Below, in pieces: positions 9,609 through 18,515 of a stretch of 64,000 bases of DNA (positions are counted from its first letter, which is position 1; each line of letters opens with the position of its first letter). A program made the position numbers and the translations under genes. The stretch comes from Hephaestia caeni. Lineage in GTDB: Bacteria > Pseudomonadota > Alphaproteobacteria > Sphingomonadales > Sphingomonadaceae. The DNA is taken from contig NZ_QXDC01000003.1 of assembly GCF_003550065.1 (NCBI RefSeq), positions 744,001 to 808,000 on the forward strand, read 5' to 3'. The notes under the pieces were generated by a model, which was not told the DNA's origin, did no database searches, and was given only the letters and a program-made list of their open reading frames with translations.

Positions 9609-10070
9609 ATGCGCTGCCCCTTCTGCGGCCATGAAGACAGCCAGGTGAAGGACAGCCGCCCCACCGAGGACGGGGCGGCGATTCGGCGGCGGCGCCAGTG
9701 CGAGGCGTGTGCGGCGCGCTTCACCACCTTCGAGCGCATCCAGCTTCGCGATCTCGTAGTGCTCAAGAGCGACGATCGCCGCGAGCCGTTCGAGCGCGAC
9801 AAGCTCGTCCGCTCGGTCTCGACCGCGTGCCGCAAGCGCCCGATCGGCGCGGTGCAGATCGAAAAGCTCGTCTCGGGCATCCAGCGCCAGCTCGAGACGC
9901 TCGGCGACGGCGAAATCCCCTCGCAGCGCATCGGCGAACTGGTGATGGAGGGGCTAAAGGGCCTCGATTCGGTCGCCTATATCCGCTTCGCGAGCGTCTA
10001 TAAGGACTTCCGCGAGGCCCGCGATTTCGAGGAATTCGCCGGCAGCGTCACCGAGGTCGGCAAGGGCTAG
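9609..10070 (+). CDS. nrdR: Transcriptional repressor NrdR
   Basis: Zinc-ribbon plus ATP-cone repressor of ribonucleotide reductase genes. The 153-residue sequence begins [17 protein letters not shown], continues to the second cysteine pair in [17 protein letters not shown], and has the ATP-cone segment [20 protein letters not shown]. The ATG at 9609 is certain because the first zinc cysteine is the third residue; AGGA lies 9 bases upstream. No NrdR boxes were found nearby. Confidence 0.96.
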   Translation: MRCPFCGHEDSQVKDSRPTEDGAAIRRRRQCEACAARFTTFERIQLRDLVVLKSDDRREPFERDKLVRSVSTACRKRPIGAVQIEKLVSGIQRQLETLGDGEIPSQRIGELVMEGLKGLDSVAYIRFASVYKDFREARDFEEFAGSVTEVGKG

Positions 10071-10079
10071 GCGTCAGCA

Positions 10080-10157
10080 GTGCTCCTGCGAAAGCAGGAG
10101 CCCAGTGCATCGAACGCCACCGCTTGCGACTCTGGGCTCCTGCTTTCGCAGGAGCAC
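10080..10157. repeat. Paired-hairpin repeat, family B copy 1
   Basis: Two 26-base arms (10080-10105 and 10132-10157) are perfect inverted copies, and each arm is itself a hairpin (CTCCTGC GAAA GCAGGAG). It separates the converging nrdR and manA genes and may also stop transcription from both sides. Related paired hairpins with different arm sequence but the same GAAA/CTTC loop style lie at 25667, 40351 and 42574. Confidence 0.8.
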
Positions 10158-10162
10158 CCAGC

Positions 10163-10987
10163 TCAAATCCGCGCGTCGCCCGGATAGGCGAACAGGACGT
10201 CGCCGCCTTCCGCGATCTCGATCTCGGCGCTTCCCGTCACCGTCGCGCATTCGCCGGCACGAAACGCGACCCCGTCGGCGACGCCCTCACCCGTCACCGG
10301 CACCAGCCAGCCGGTCAGCCCCTCGGGCAGCGTTACCTTACGGTGCCCTGCGGGCCAGCGTTCGAGCACGAATTTGGGGCCTTCGGCGAGGATCATGCGG
10401 TCGCCCGATACCTTGCCCGGCGCAGGCTGCGCGATGAAGGGCGTGCCCTCGCTCACCGCGATCCCGGCATCGAGGTGCAGGTCGCGCGGCCGCCCGTAAT
10501 CGTAGAGCCGGTAGGTCAGATCGACATTCTGCTGCACCTCGATCAGCGTGATCCCCGCGCCGATCGCATGCACCGTGCCCGCCGGCGAATAGAAGAAGTC
10601 GCCCGCCTTGACCGGTTTCCAGTCGAGCAGATCCTCGATCGACCCGTCGAGCGCGGCGTCGCGCAGTTCCTCGCGCCCCACCGGCCGCTTCGTCCCCAGC
10701 GCGATCGTCGACTCGGGTTCGGCGGCGAGGATCAGCCACGCCTCGTCCTTGCCCCTGGCATAGCCCGCCTTGCGCGCGGCCGCGTCGTTCGGATGGACCT
10801 GCACCGACAGCTTCTCGCTGGTGAAGAGATATTTGACGAGCAGGTCGGGATTGGCGTCGCCCGGTGTCTGGAACCATACTTCGCCCACCGGATCGGCGTC
10901 GGGCGCGGGATCGGGAAAACCCGGCCAGAGGATATGGCGGCCCCAGGGCTTGTCGACGCGGCGGGTGGCGAGCAGGGTGGCGGGCAT
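10163..10987 (-). CDS. manA: Class I mannose-6-phosphate isomerase
   Basis: Zinc cupin that interconverts fructose 6-phosphate and mannose 6-phosphate, feeding GDP-mannose and polysaccharide synthesis. The 274-residue protein has KPWGRHILWPG at the N-terminus, LSVQVHPNDAAA (metal-site His), DEAWLILAAEP, YSPAGTVHAIGAGITLIEVQQ and a C-terminal cupin part. It is a short form compared with E. coli ManA. The ATG at 10987 follows AAGGAG. It is divergent from bamD. Confidence 0.9.
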   Translation of the reverse strand: MPATLLATRRVDKPWGRHILWPGFPDPAPDADPVGEVWFQTPGDANPDLLVKYLFTSEKLSVQVHPNDAAARKAGYARGKDEAWLILAAEPESTIALGTKRPVGREELRDAALDGSIEDLLDWKPVKAGDFFYSPAGTVHAIGAGITLIEVQQNVDLTYRLYDYGRPRDLHLDAGIAVSEGTPFIAQPAPGKVSGDRMILAEGPKFVLERWPAGHRKVTLPEGLTGWLVPVTGEGVADGVAFRAGECATVTGSAEIEIAEGGDVLFAYPGDARI

Positions 10988-11128
10988 AAGCGACTCCTTG
11001 GCCAGATAACGCAACCGGCCGCGCGATAGCTCCAATCGCGACATACCGCCAGCGTTGGGCCGGTGCCGGTCTCCATCAAGCGAAAAACCGTTGTTCGCAC
11101 GAGGCAGGGTCGGCTAAGAACCGCAACC

Positions 11129-12142
11129 ATGCGTACCCCTTCGTATCGCCGGGCGCTCGCCCGCCCGCTCGCGCTCACGCTGATTGCCGCGTTCGCGCTC
11201 CCGCTTGCCGGCTGCGCGCGCAACAAGACCAAGGCCGACATTCCCTATGTCGCGCGCGATGTGGGCACGCTCTACACCACCGCGCGCGAGCGGCTCGATC
11301 GTGATCAATACAAGCAGGCGGCGCTGCTGTTCGCCGAGGTCGAGCGCCAGCATCCCTATTCGATCTGGGCACGCCGCGCGCAGTTGATGAGCGCGTTCAG
11401 CTATTATCTCGATCGCGACTACACCAATTCGCTCCAGGCGGCGCAGCGCTTCATCTCGATCCATCCGGGCAGCCCCGATGCGCCTTATGCTTATTATCTG
11501 GTCGCGCTCGATTATTACGAGCAGATCTCGGATGTGACCCGCGACCAGAAGATCACCCAGCAGGCACTCGACGCGCTGGGCGAACTGACGCGGCGCTATC
11601 CCAACACCCGCTACGCCGCCGACGCGCGGCTCAAGATCGATCTCGTGCGCGATCACCTCGCGGGCAAGGAAATGGAGATCGGCCGCTTTTACCAGACGCG
11701 CGGCCAGTGGCTGGCGTCGACGCTGCGCTTCCGCCGCGTCGTCGACGAATATCAGCAGACGACACACGCCCCCGAAGCGCTGATGCGGCTGACCGAATCG
11801 TATCTCGCGCTCGGCATGCCGCGCGAGGCCGAACGGGCGGCCGCGGTGCTCGGCGCCAACTATGTCGGCACCGAATGGTACGAACACGCCTATGAGCTGA
11901 TGCAGAAGCACCCGCCCAAGGAGGTCGCTGCCGCGACCCCGGGCCAGGTGCTCGCCCCCGGCGCGCCGGGCACCGGGACGACGGCGGAGGAAGCGGTGTT
12001 GCCCGATACCACCGACGCGCCCGACACGACCGACGCCACGCCCAGCGCCGAGGCGCCCGCACCGCCCACGCCGACCAGCCCCGGCGGCGATACGACGGGT
12101 GGCGCCACCGCTCCGGCGGGCGATCCCGATACCACCGGCTGA
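11129..12142 (+). CDS. bamD: Outer membrane assembly lipoprotein BamD
   Basis: TPR-containing lipoprotein of the BAM complex, which inserts beta-barrels into the outer membrane. The 337-residue sequence has a lipoprotein signal ending LPLAGC (acylated Cys about residue 29), then TPR-like helices: LYTTARERLDRDQYKQAALL, PYSIWARRAQLMSAFSYYL and the conserved PDAPYAYYL region. Residues beyond about 270 form a Pro/Thr/Asp-rich low-complexity tail not needed in other BamD proteins. It is followed 27 bp later by recN, the usual alphaproteobacterial order. Confidence 0.94.
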   Translation: MRTPSYRRALARPLALTLIAAFALPLAGCARNKTKADIPYVARDVGTLYTTARERLDRDQYKQAALLFAEVERQHPYSIWARRAQLMSAFSYYLDRDYTNSLQAAQRFISIHPGSPDAPYAYYLVALDYYEQISDVTRDQKITQQALDALGELTRRYPNTRYAADARLKIDLVRDHLAGKEMEIGRFYQTRGQWLASTLRFRRVVDEYQQTTHAPEALMRLTESYLALGMPREAERAAAVLGANYVGTEWYEHAYELMQKHPPKEVAAATPGQVLAPGAPGTGTTAEEAVLPDTTDAPDTTDATPSAEAPAPPTPTSPGGDTTGGATAPAGDPDTTG

Positions 12143-12169
12143 TCCGATGGCCGATCGTCGGCGCGCGCG

Positions 12170-13831
12170 ATGCTGAGCGCGCTCTCGATCCGCGACGTCG
12201 TGCTGATCGAGGCGCTCGACCTCGATTTCGAGGCCGGTCTCGGCGTGCTCACCGGTGAGACCGGGGCCGGCAAATCGATCCTGCTCGACGCGCTCGGCCT
12301 CGCGCTCGGCGCACGCGCCGATTCGGCGCTGGTCCGCGCAGGGGCAAGCCAGGCGGTGGTGACCGCGAGCTTCAATACCCCCGCGAGCGTCGGTGCAACG
12401 CTCGCCGACAACGGCATTACGATCGAGCCCGGCGAACCGTTGATGATCCGCCGCATCGTCAAGGCCGACGGTGGCAGCCGCGCTTTCGTCAACGATTCGC
12501 CCGCTTCGGCGGGGTTGCTGCGTGAACTCGGCGCGCAACTCGTCGAGATCCACGGCCAGCACGACGATCGCGGGCTGCTCAACCCGCGCGGGCATCGCGC
12601 ACTGCTCGACGTATTCGGCCGGATCGACGCCGCGCCCGTCGCTGACGCCTGGCGCGGGTGGCGCACGGCCGAGGACGCGCTGGCCGAGGCGCGCGCCGAG
12701 CAGGATGCCGCCGCGCGCGACCACGATTTCCTCAGCCACGCCGTGGCCGAACTGCGCGCGCTGGCGCCCGAACCGGGCGAGGAAGAAACGCTCGCGGCAC
12801 GCCGCGCGACGATGCAGCGCGGCGAGAAGATCGCGGGCGATCTCCAGGCGGTCGCCGATCTGCTCGACAGCGCCGAGGGCGGGCTGGCCCGGCTGCGGCA
12901 GGCCGCGCGCATCCTCGAACGCGTCGCGGGCGATCACGAAGCGCTGGCCGAGGCATTGGCCGCGATCGATCGCGCGATCATCGAAGGCGCCGCCGCCGAG
13001 GACAGGATCGACGCGGCGGCGAACGCGCTGGCATTCGATCCCGCCCGGCTCGACGCCGACGAGACGCGGCTGTTCGAGTTGCGCGGGCTCGCGCGCAAGC
13101 ATCGCGTCCAGCCCGACGACCTCGCAGCGCTGACCGACGAACTGAGCGCGCGGCTCGATCGGATCGAAAGCGGTGACGAAGGCATCGCCCGGCTCGAACG
13201 CGAGGCGACCGAGGCGGCGCGGCGCTACGAAGACGCCGCCGATGCGCTGTCGCTGGCGCGCCGCGAGGCCGCGGCCCGGCTCGACGCGGCGGTGACCGGC
13301 GAACTCGCGCCGCTCAAGCTCGATGCCGCGCGGTTCCGCACCGCGGTCGCGCCGCTACCGGCCGAGCAATGGGGCGCCGCCGGGCGCGACCGCGTCGAAT
13401 TCGAGGTTTCGACCAATCCCGGCGCACCCTTCGGGGCGCTGATCAGGATCGCCTCGGGGGGCGAATTGTCGCGCTTCATCCTCGCCTTGAAGGTCGCGCT
13501 TGCCGAACAGGGCGCGGCGGCGACGATGGTGTTCGACGAGATCGATCGCGGCGTCGGCGGCGCGGTGGCGAGCGCGATCGGCGAGCGGCTGGCGCGGCTG
13601 GCCGAGGGCGCGCAGGTGCTCGTCGTCACCCACAGCCCGCAGGTCGCCGCGCGCGGGCGCCAGCATCTGCTGATCGCCAAAAGCCATGACGGGTTCGTCA
13701 CCCGCACCGACGTGCGCGCGCTCGACGAGACCGCGCGCCGCGAGGAGATCGCGCGGATGCTGTCGGGCATCGACATCACCCCCGAAGCGCGCGCGCAGGC
13801 CGATCGGCTGATCGCGCCCGCCATGTCCTAG
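12170..13831 (+). CDS. recN: DNA repair protein RecN
   Basis: SMC-like ATPase involved in recombinational repair of double-strand breaks. The 553-residue protein opens MLSALSIRDVVLIEALDL, with Walker A GETGAGKS, a long central coiled-coil region rich in Ala/Glu/Arg, and the C-terminal signature ASGGELSRF followed by Walker B ATMVFDEIDRGVGG. No LexA-like box is evident upstream; it probably shares the bamD promoter. Confidence 0.97.
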   Translation: MLSALSIRDVVLIEALDLDFEAGLGVLTGETGAGKSILLDALGLALGARADSALVRAGASQAVVTASFNTPASVGATLADNGITIEPGEPLMIRRIVKADGGSRAFVNDSPASAGLLRELGAQLVEIHGQHDDRGLLNPRGHRALLDVFGRIDAAPVADAWRGWRTAEDALAEARAEQDAAARDHDFLSHAVAELRALAPEPGEEETLAARRATMQRGEKIAGDLQAVADLLDSAEGGLARLRQAARILERVAGDHEALAEALAAIDRAIIEGAAAEDRIDAAANALAFDPARLDADETRLFELRGLARKHRVQPDDLAALTDELSARLDRIESGDEGIARLEREATEAARRYEDAADALSLARREAAARLDAAVTGELAPLKLDAARFRTAVAPLPAEQWGAAGRDRVEFEVSTNPGAPFGALIRIASGGELSRFILALKVALAEQGAAATMVFDEIDRGVGGAVASAIGERLARLAEGAQVLVVTHSPQVAARGRQHLLIAKSHDGFVTRTDVRALDETARREEIARMLSGIDITPEARAQADRLIAPAMS

Positions 13832-13865
13832 TATCTCGCGGGCGTGCAATGATAGCGATCCGGCG

Positions 13866-14795
13866 ATGAGCCACGATCATTCGCACGGCCACGCCCACGG
13901 CCACAATCATAGCCACGCCCCCGCGAGCTTCGATCGCGCGTTCGCGATCGGCATCGCGCTCAACCTCGGCTTCGTCGCGATCGAGGCGGGCTATGGCTTC
14001 GTCGCCGATTCGGTCGCGCTGCTGGCCGATGCCGGGCACAATCTGTCCGACGTGCTTGGGCTCGCGCTGGCGTGGGGCGGCGCGACGCTCGCCAAGGCGC
14101 CGCCCTCGAAGCGCTTCACCTATGGCTTGCGCGGATCGTCGATCCTCGCCGCGCTCGGCAATGCCGTGCTGCTGCTCGTGGCACTCGGCGCGATCGGGCT
14201 CGAGGCGGTCCAGCGCATCGGCGATCCGCCCCATGTCGCAGGGTTGACCGTATCGATCGTCGCCGGCGTCGGGATCGCCATCAACGGCGCCACCGCGTGG
14301 CTGTTCGCGCGCGGGCGCAAGGGCGACCTCAATATTCGCGGGGCGTACCTCCATATGGTCGCGGACGCGGCGGTATCGGCCGGGGTGGTGATCGCCGGGC
14401 TCGTGATCTGGCAGACCGGGCTGGGCTGGGTCGATCCGATCGTCAGCCTCGTCATCGCCGCACTGATCTTCTGGCAGACATGGGGGTTGCTGCGCGAATC
14501 GGTCGAGATGTCGCTGGCGGCGGTGCCGCGCGGGCTCGATTACGATGCGGTGGTCGATGCCCTCGGTGAGCTACCGGGCGTGGCCGCAACGCACGATCTC
14601 CATATCTGGTCGATGAGCACGACCGAAACCGTACTGACGGCGCATCTCGTGATGCCCGCGGGCCATCCCGGCGACGCCTTCCTCGCGCACGCGCAGGCGA
14701 TACTCCACGAGCGCTTCGGCATCGCACACGCGACCTTCCAGATCGAGGTCGATCCCGATCGATCCTGCGCACACGCGCCCGACGACGCCGTGTAG
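13866..14795 (+). CDS. Cation diffusion facilitator (zinc-type) transporter
   Basis: A 309-residue proton-driven divalent-metal exporter of the inner membrane. It has a His-rich N-terminus (HDHSHGHAHGHNHSHAP), the TM2 metal motif ALLADAGHNLSDVLG, the TM5 motif HMVADAAVSAGVV and a cytoplasmic ferredoxin-like domain with HDLHIWSMSTTET. These are ZitB/CzcD features. Very similar in layout to the island-borne CDF at 47714-48676. Substrate is probably zinc but is not proven by sequence. Confidence 0.92.
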   Translation: MSHDHSHGHAHGHNHSHAPASFDRAFAIGIALNLGFVAIEAGYGFVADSVALLADAGHNLSDVLGLALAWGGATLAKAPPSKRFTYGLRGSSILAALGNAVLLLVALGAIGLEAVQRIGDPPHVAGLTVSIVAGVGIAINGATAWLFARGRKGDLNIRGAYLHMVADAAVSAGVVIAGLVIWQTGLGWVDPIVSLVIAALIFWQTWGLLRESVEMSLAAVPRGLDYDAVVDALGELPGVAATHDLHIWSMSTTETVLTAHLVMPAGHPGDAFLAHAQAILHERFGIAHATFQIEVDPDRSCAHAPDDAV

Positions 14796-14818
14796 CGGGG
14801 AGTACCGCTTCTCTTCCC

Positions 14819-15760
14819 CTATTGCGCGGTAGCGGCTGCCGCGTCGGGTTCGGCGACCGGCAGCGCCGGTGGGGTCTGGTCGGCCGCTGCGGGCGCCGCT
14901 GCACCGACAGTCGGAACGGCGGGGCCGCCCTGGCCGAGGATCGCAGCGGTTTCGATCACGTCGAGCGCGCGCCGCGAATCGACATAACGCTGCGCGGCGG
15001 CGATCCAGCGGTCGGCGCGCGGCGCGCCCGGCAGGCGGCGGACCTCGGCAAGCGCCGATTCGACCTGCCCGGCCTCGATCAGATAGCGCGCCCTCGCGAG
15101 CCGATCCGATGGCCGCGACGACAGCGTCCCTTCCTTATGGATCACGACGAGGCTCGACAGCTCGTCGCGCAGGCGATCGAACCAGCCCTTGGTATCGCCG
15201 CCGCTCACCAGATCACTGCCGATCGACGTGAGGCCGAGGCGCAGATCGTCCGCCGTCACCGGGTTGCGCGATGCCTGGATGATCGTCGCTACCGCGCGCG
15301 GTTGGGTCGCCCCGAAACGCTGGCGGAGCTGGCCCTCGACATAGCCGAGCCCAAGCCCGCGATCGAGCGCGCGGCGCGCGGCGAAGGCGACGAGCATCCC
15401 CTCGGCGCGCGTGGCGTTGCCGCCCGCCTGCTCGGCCTTGGTGTCGATCGTCGCCGCACGCGCCTCGAGATCGGCGAGCCGCGCCGCGAGCGCCGCCTCG
15501 CGCGCGTTGAGCGAATTGAGATCGGTGCTGGTCGCCGATGGTGCCGCGATCGCGTCGTCGTCGGGGACGGCCGGTTGCATCGCCGACGAGCGCGTCTTGA
15601 CGGGGGTCGGCTGGCCCTCGAACCAATGGCCGTAATTCTTGATCGCATAACCGATCGCGATCGCGCCGATCAGGAAGGCGACGATGCCGACGATTCCCAG
15701 CGTGCGCAGCCCGATCCGGCGCTCGGGTTTCTCGTCGAGAGGCACATAGTCTCGGCTCAT
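14819..15760 (-). CDS. Mitofilin-like inner-membrane protein of the heme cluster
   Basis: A 313-residue protein with a short cytoplasmic start (MSRDYVPLDEKPERR), one membrane segment at about residues 20-45, an Ala-rich coiled coil (LNAREAALAARLADLEARAA) and a C-terminal helical domain. This layout, directly downstream of hemD and hemC, matches the mitofilin/HemX-related COG4223 proteins of Alphaproteobacteria, relatives of mitochondrial Mic60. The ATG at 15760 is chosen because the upstream 12 codons overlap the hemD stop region. Its role, membrane shaping or heme enzyme scaffolding, is inferred from family and context. Confidence 0.8.
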   Translation of the reverse strand: MSRDYVPLDEKPERRIGLRTLGIVGIVAFLIGAIAIGYAIKNYGHWFEGQPTPVKTRSSAMQPAVPDDDAIAAPSATSTDLNSLNAREAALAARLADLEARAATIDTKAEQAGGNATRAEGMLVAFAARRALDRGLGLGYVEGQLRQRFGATQPRAVATIIQASRNPVTADDLRLGLTSIGSDLVSGGDTKGWFDRLRDELSSLVVIHKEGTLSSRPSDRLARARYLIEAGQVESALAEVRRLPGAPRADRWIAAAQRYVDSRRALDVIETAAILGQGGPAVPTVGAAAPAAADQTPPALPVAEPDAAAATAQ

Positions 15761-15792
15761 GGCGTGTCTTATCCCCGTGCTGGCCGGTGCGG

Positions 15793-16461
15793 TCAATCGG
15801 CGAGCGTGCGGGCAAGCGCCAGCAGCGCGGCATCGCTGGGCGCCGCTACCGCCTCGATCCGCGCCCAGCCGGTGCCGAGCGCGCCCGCCACCGCCGCGCT
15901 CAGCGCCGCGATACGCACCGATCCCCGGTCGATCGTCGCGGCAAGGTGATCGAGTCGCCGCGCGGCATTGGGCGAATGGACGAGCGTCACCGAACCTTCG
16001 AGTCGCGCCAGCGCTGCGGCCCCGATCGCCAGCGGCTCGCTCGCATAGACGGTGATCGCCGCCGCGATCGGCCCGCCCGCCTGCAACTTGCGCTCGCGCC
16101 CGCCAAGGTGGAGCGCGCGCGACACCCCGCTGCGCGCCGCATCGGCGATCAGCGTCACACCGTCGCTGTCCCCCACCGCCACCACCGAAAACCCCGCCTC
16201 GCGCGCTGCCGCCGCCGTGGCGCTACCCACCGCATGCACCGGCAGCGCCTTGAACCGATCGAGCCCGGCGCCGCCCAGCCGCACCGCATTGGCGCTCGTG
16301 AGCACCAGCGCGTCGAACCCGTCCGGCTCGGGCGCGACCCAATCGATCGCGCGCACCGCGAACAACGGCAGCCGGATCGTCGCCAGCCCCATCGCGTCGA
16401 TGGCCGCCGCGGTCGCCGCATTGCCCGGTTCGGGCCGCAGGATGGCGATCGGCCGCATCAT
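15793..16461 (-). CDS. hemD: Uroporphyrinogen-III synthase
   Basis: Cyclises hydroxymethylbilane to uroporphyrinogen III. The 222-residue sequence begins MMRPIAILRPEPGNAATAAA and has FDALVLTSANAVR, HAVGSATAAAAREAGF and a late TLVHSPNAARRL segment. HemD is poorly conserved, so the position after hemC is strong support. Starting at 16461 gives a 4-bp ATGA overlap with the hemC stop; the ATG at 16458 is equally possible. Confidence 0.9.
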   Translation of the reverse strand: MMRPIAILRPEPGNAATAAAIDAMGLATIRLPLFAVRAIDWVAPEPDGFDALVLTSANAVRLGGAGLDRFKALPVHAVGSATAAAAREAGFSVVAVGDSDGVTLIADAARSGVSRALHLGGRERKLQAGGPIAAAITVYASEPLAIGAAALARLEGSVTLVHSPNAARRLDHLAATIDRGSVRIAALSAAVAGALGTGWARIEAVAAPSDAALLALARTLAD

Positions 16462-17372
16462 CCGGTGAACAAAGCGCAGATCGCGGGCGGCGCGCGATCG
16501 AGCAGGTCGCGCGCCAGCCGCGGGCCGATCGTCGCCTCGTCGGGGGCGCCTTCGATCGCCCCGGTCACGGTCTCGCGGCCGTCGTTCGAAAACAGCGCCG
16601 CCTCGATTCTGAGCCGCGTGCCTAGCGTCGCCAGCGCCGCGACCGGCGAATGGCAATCCGCGCCGAGCGCCGCGAGCAGCGCGCGTTCGGCCAGCACGCA
16701 GGTCGATGTCGCCGGATCGCCGATCGCCGCAATCAGCCGCCGCGCCGCGTCATTGGCGGCGAGCACCTCGACCCCGATCGCGCCCTGCGCCGGCGCCGGC
16801 AGCATGACATCGATGCCGATCGGCGCCCCCAGATCGTGCCGCCCCAACCGCTCCAGCCCGGCGGCGGCGAGCAGAGTCGCATCGGCCTCGCCCGCCGCGA
16901 GCTTGCCCAGCCGCGTATCGACATTGCCGCGGAACAGCACGGTCCTGAGATCGGGCCTGAGGTTCAAGAGTTGCGCGGCGCGGCGCGGCGAACTGGTGCC
17001 CACGATCGCCCCCTCGGGCAGCGCGGCGATGCTGTCGGCACCGATCAGCCGGTCGCGCACGTCGGCGCGCGGCAGCATCGCCGCGATCGCGATGCTGGCG
17101 GGGCGGATCGTCTCGACATCCTTCATCGAATGGACCGCGCAATCGATCGCACCGTCCGCCAGCGCGCGATCGAGTTCCTTGGTCCACAAGGCCTTGCCGC
17201 CGATCTCGGCAAGCGCGCGATCCTGCACGCGATCGCCCGTGGTCCTGACGGGCACGATCACGACCTGATCCGCTGCCCAGCCGTGCGCGGCGACAAGCGC
17301 GTCGCCCACCATATGCGCCTGCGCGAGCGCCAGCGGCGAGCCGCGCGTGCCGATGCGGAATATTCCGCGCAA
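16458..17372 (-). CDS. hemC: Hydroxymethylbilane synthase (TTG start)
   Basis: Polymerises four porphobilinogen units to hydroxymethylbilane. The 304-residue sequence starts near RIGTRGSPLALAQAH and has HSMKDVET, GTSSPRRAAQLL, FRGNVDTRLGKL and PAPAQGAIGVE; the dipyrromethane cofactor cysteine lies in GADCHSPVAA. The reading frame has a stop (TGA) two codons before a TTG at 17372, and GGAG lies 7 bases before that TTG. The nearby ATG at 17379 is in another frame. The start is therefore TTG. Divergent from tsaD. Confidence 0.95.
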   Translation of the reverse strand: MRGIFRIGTRGSPLALAQAHMVGDALVAAHGWAADQVVIVPVRTTGDRVQDRALAEIGGKALWTKELDRALADGAIDCAVHSMKDVETIRPASIAIAAMLPRADVRDRLIGADSIAALPEGAIVGTSSPRRAAQLLNLRPDLRTVLFRGNVDTRLGKLAAGEADATLLAAAGLERLGRHDLGAPIGIDVMLPAPAQGAIGVEVLAANDAARRLIAAIGDPATSTCVLAERALLAALGADCHSPVAALATLGTRLRIEAALFSNDGRETVTGAIEGAPDEATIGPRLARDLLDRAPPAICALFTG

Positions 17373-17439
17373 TTTTCATTCTCCGTTCGTGTCCGGCCGA
17401 TCGATGCCGTGCACTCTATCGCGCCCGCCATGCAGAAAC

Positions 17440-17472
17440 CGCAGCCCTTCGACAAGCTCGGTGCGGCACGAT
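17440..17472. repeat. Half copy of repeat family C
   Basis: CCCTTCGACAAGCTCGGTGC on the plus strand is the inverted form of the GAGCTTGTCGAA motif found at 22267-22364. It lies between hemC and tsaD, ending about 12 bases before the tsaD start. Only one arm is present. Confidence 0.55.
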
Positions 17473-17483
17473 AAGGACAGCCG

Positions 17484-18515
17484 ATGCTGATCCTGGGCCT
17501 CGAATCCTCGTGCGACGAAACCGCCGCGGCGCTCGTGCGCGGCGACCGCACGATCGTCGCGCATCGCCTCGCCGGGCAGGAAGCGGCGCACCGGCCCTAT
17601 GGCGGCGTAGTACCCGAAATCGCCGCGCGCGCGCATGTCGAGATCCTCGCCCCGCTGATCGAACAGGCGCTCGCCGAGGCGCAGGTGTCGCTCGACGCGG
17701 TCGATGCGATCGCCACCACCGCCGGGCCGGGGCTGATCGGCGGGGTGATGGTTGGGCTCGTCACCGGCAAGGCGCTCGCGCACGCGGCGGCCAAGCCGCT
17801 GATCGCCGTCAACCACCTCGAAGGCCATGCGCTGTCGCCGCGGCTCGCCGATCCCGGCCTCGCCTTTCCCTATCTGCTGCTGCTCGTCTCGGGCGGGCAT
17901 TGCCAGTTGCTGCTGGTCGAGGGGGTGGGCCGCTATCGCCGGCTCGCGACCACGATCGACGATGCGGCGGGCGAGGCGTTCGACAAGACCGCCAAGATCC
18001 TCGGGCTCGGCTTTCCCGGCGGCCCCGCGGTCGAGCGCGCCGCCACGCGGGGGAATCCCGCCGCGGTGCCGCTGCCGCGCCCCCTCAAAGGATCGGCCGA
18101 GCCGCATTTCTCGTTCGCCGGGCTCAAGAGCGCGGTCGTACGCGCGCATGCGGCGGGGCGCTGGTCGCCCGAGGATATCGCCGCGTCGTTCCAGGCCGCG
18201 GTGGTCGATTGCCTGATCGATCGCACCGCCCGCGCGCTGGAGACGATCGATGGCGCCACCGCGCTGGTCGTCGCGGGCGGAGTCGCCGCCAACGCGGCCG
18301 TGCGCGGCGCGCTCGAAGCGCTCGCGGCCAAGCACGGCCTGCGTTTCGTCGCACCGCCGGGGTGGCTGTGCACCGACAATGCGGCGATGATTGCCTGGGC
18401 GGGCGCCGAGCGTTTCGCCGCCGGGCTCACCGATCCGCTCGACACGCGCGCGCGGGCGCGGTGGCCGCTCGATCCGACGGCGGAAAAGGCGCGCGGCGCC
18501 GGGGTAAAGGCATGA
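17484..18515 (+). CDS. tsaD: tRNA N6-threonylcarbamoyladenosine transferase TsaD
   Basis: Transfers threonylcarbamoyl to A37 of ANN-decoding tRNAs, working with TsaB and TsaE. The 343-residue sequence shows [29 protein letters not shown] with the metal-site histidine, [10 protein letters not shown] and [15 protein letters not shown], all ASKHA-fold signatures. AAGGA precedes the ATG. Its stop overlaps the gpsA start as ATGA; tsaD-gpsA is a common alphaproteobacterial pair. Confidence 0.97.
   Translation: MLILGLESSCDETAAALVRGDRTIVAHRLAGQEAAHRPYGGVVPEIAARAHVEILAPLIEQALAEAQVSLDAVDAIATTAGPGLIGGVMVGLVTGKALAHAAAKPLIAVNHLEGHALSPRLADPGLAFPYLLLLVSGGHCQLLLVEGVGRYRRLATTIDDAAGEAFDKTAKILGLGFPGGPAVERAATRGNPAAVPLPRPLKGSAEPHFSFAGLKSAVVRAHAAGRWSPEDIAASFQAAVVDCLIDRTARALETIDGATALVVAGGVAANAAVRGALEALAAKHGLRFVAPPGWLCTDNAAMIAWAGAERFAAGLTDPLDTRARARWPLDPTAEKARGAGVKA

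Noticed and set aside
11114..13102. 662-codon minus-strand frame
   Set aside because: Antisense to bamD and recN; composition is that of a high-GC shadow frame.
16750..17379. ATG at 17379 as the hemC start
   Set aside because: That ATG is in a different frame, whose product is Arg-rich and unlike any HemC. The TTG at 17372 fits the family N-terminus.
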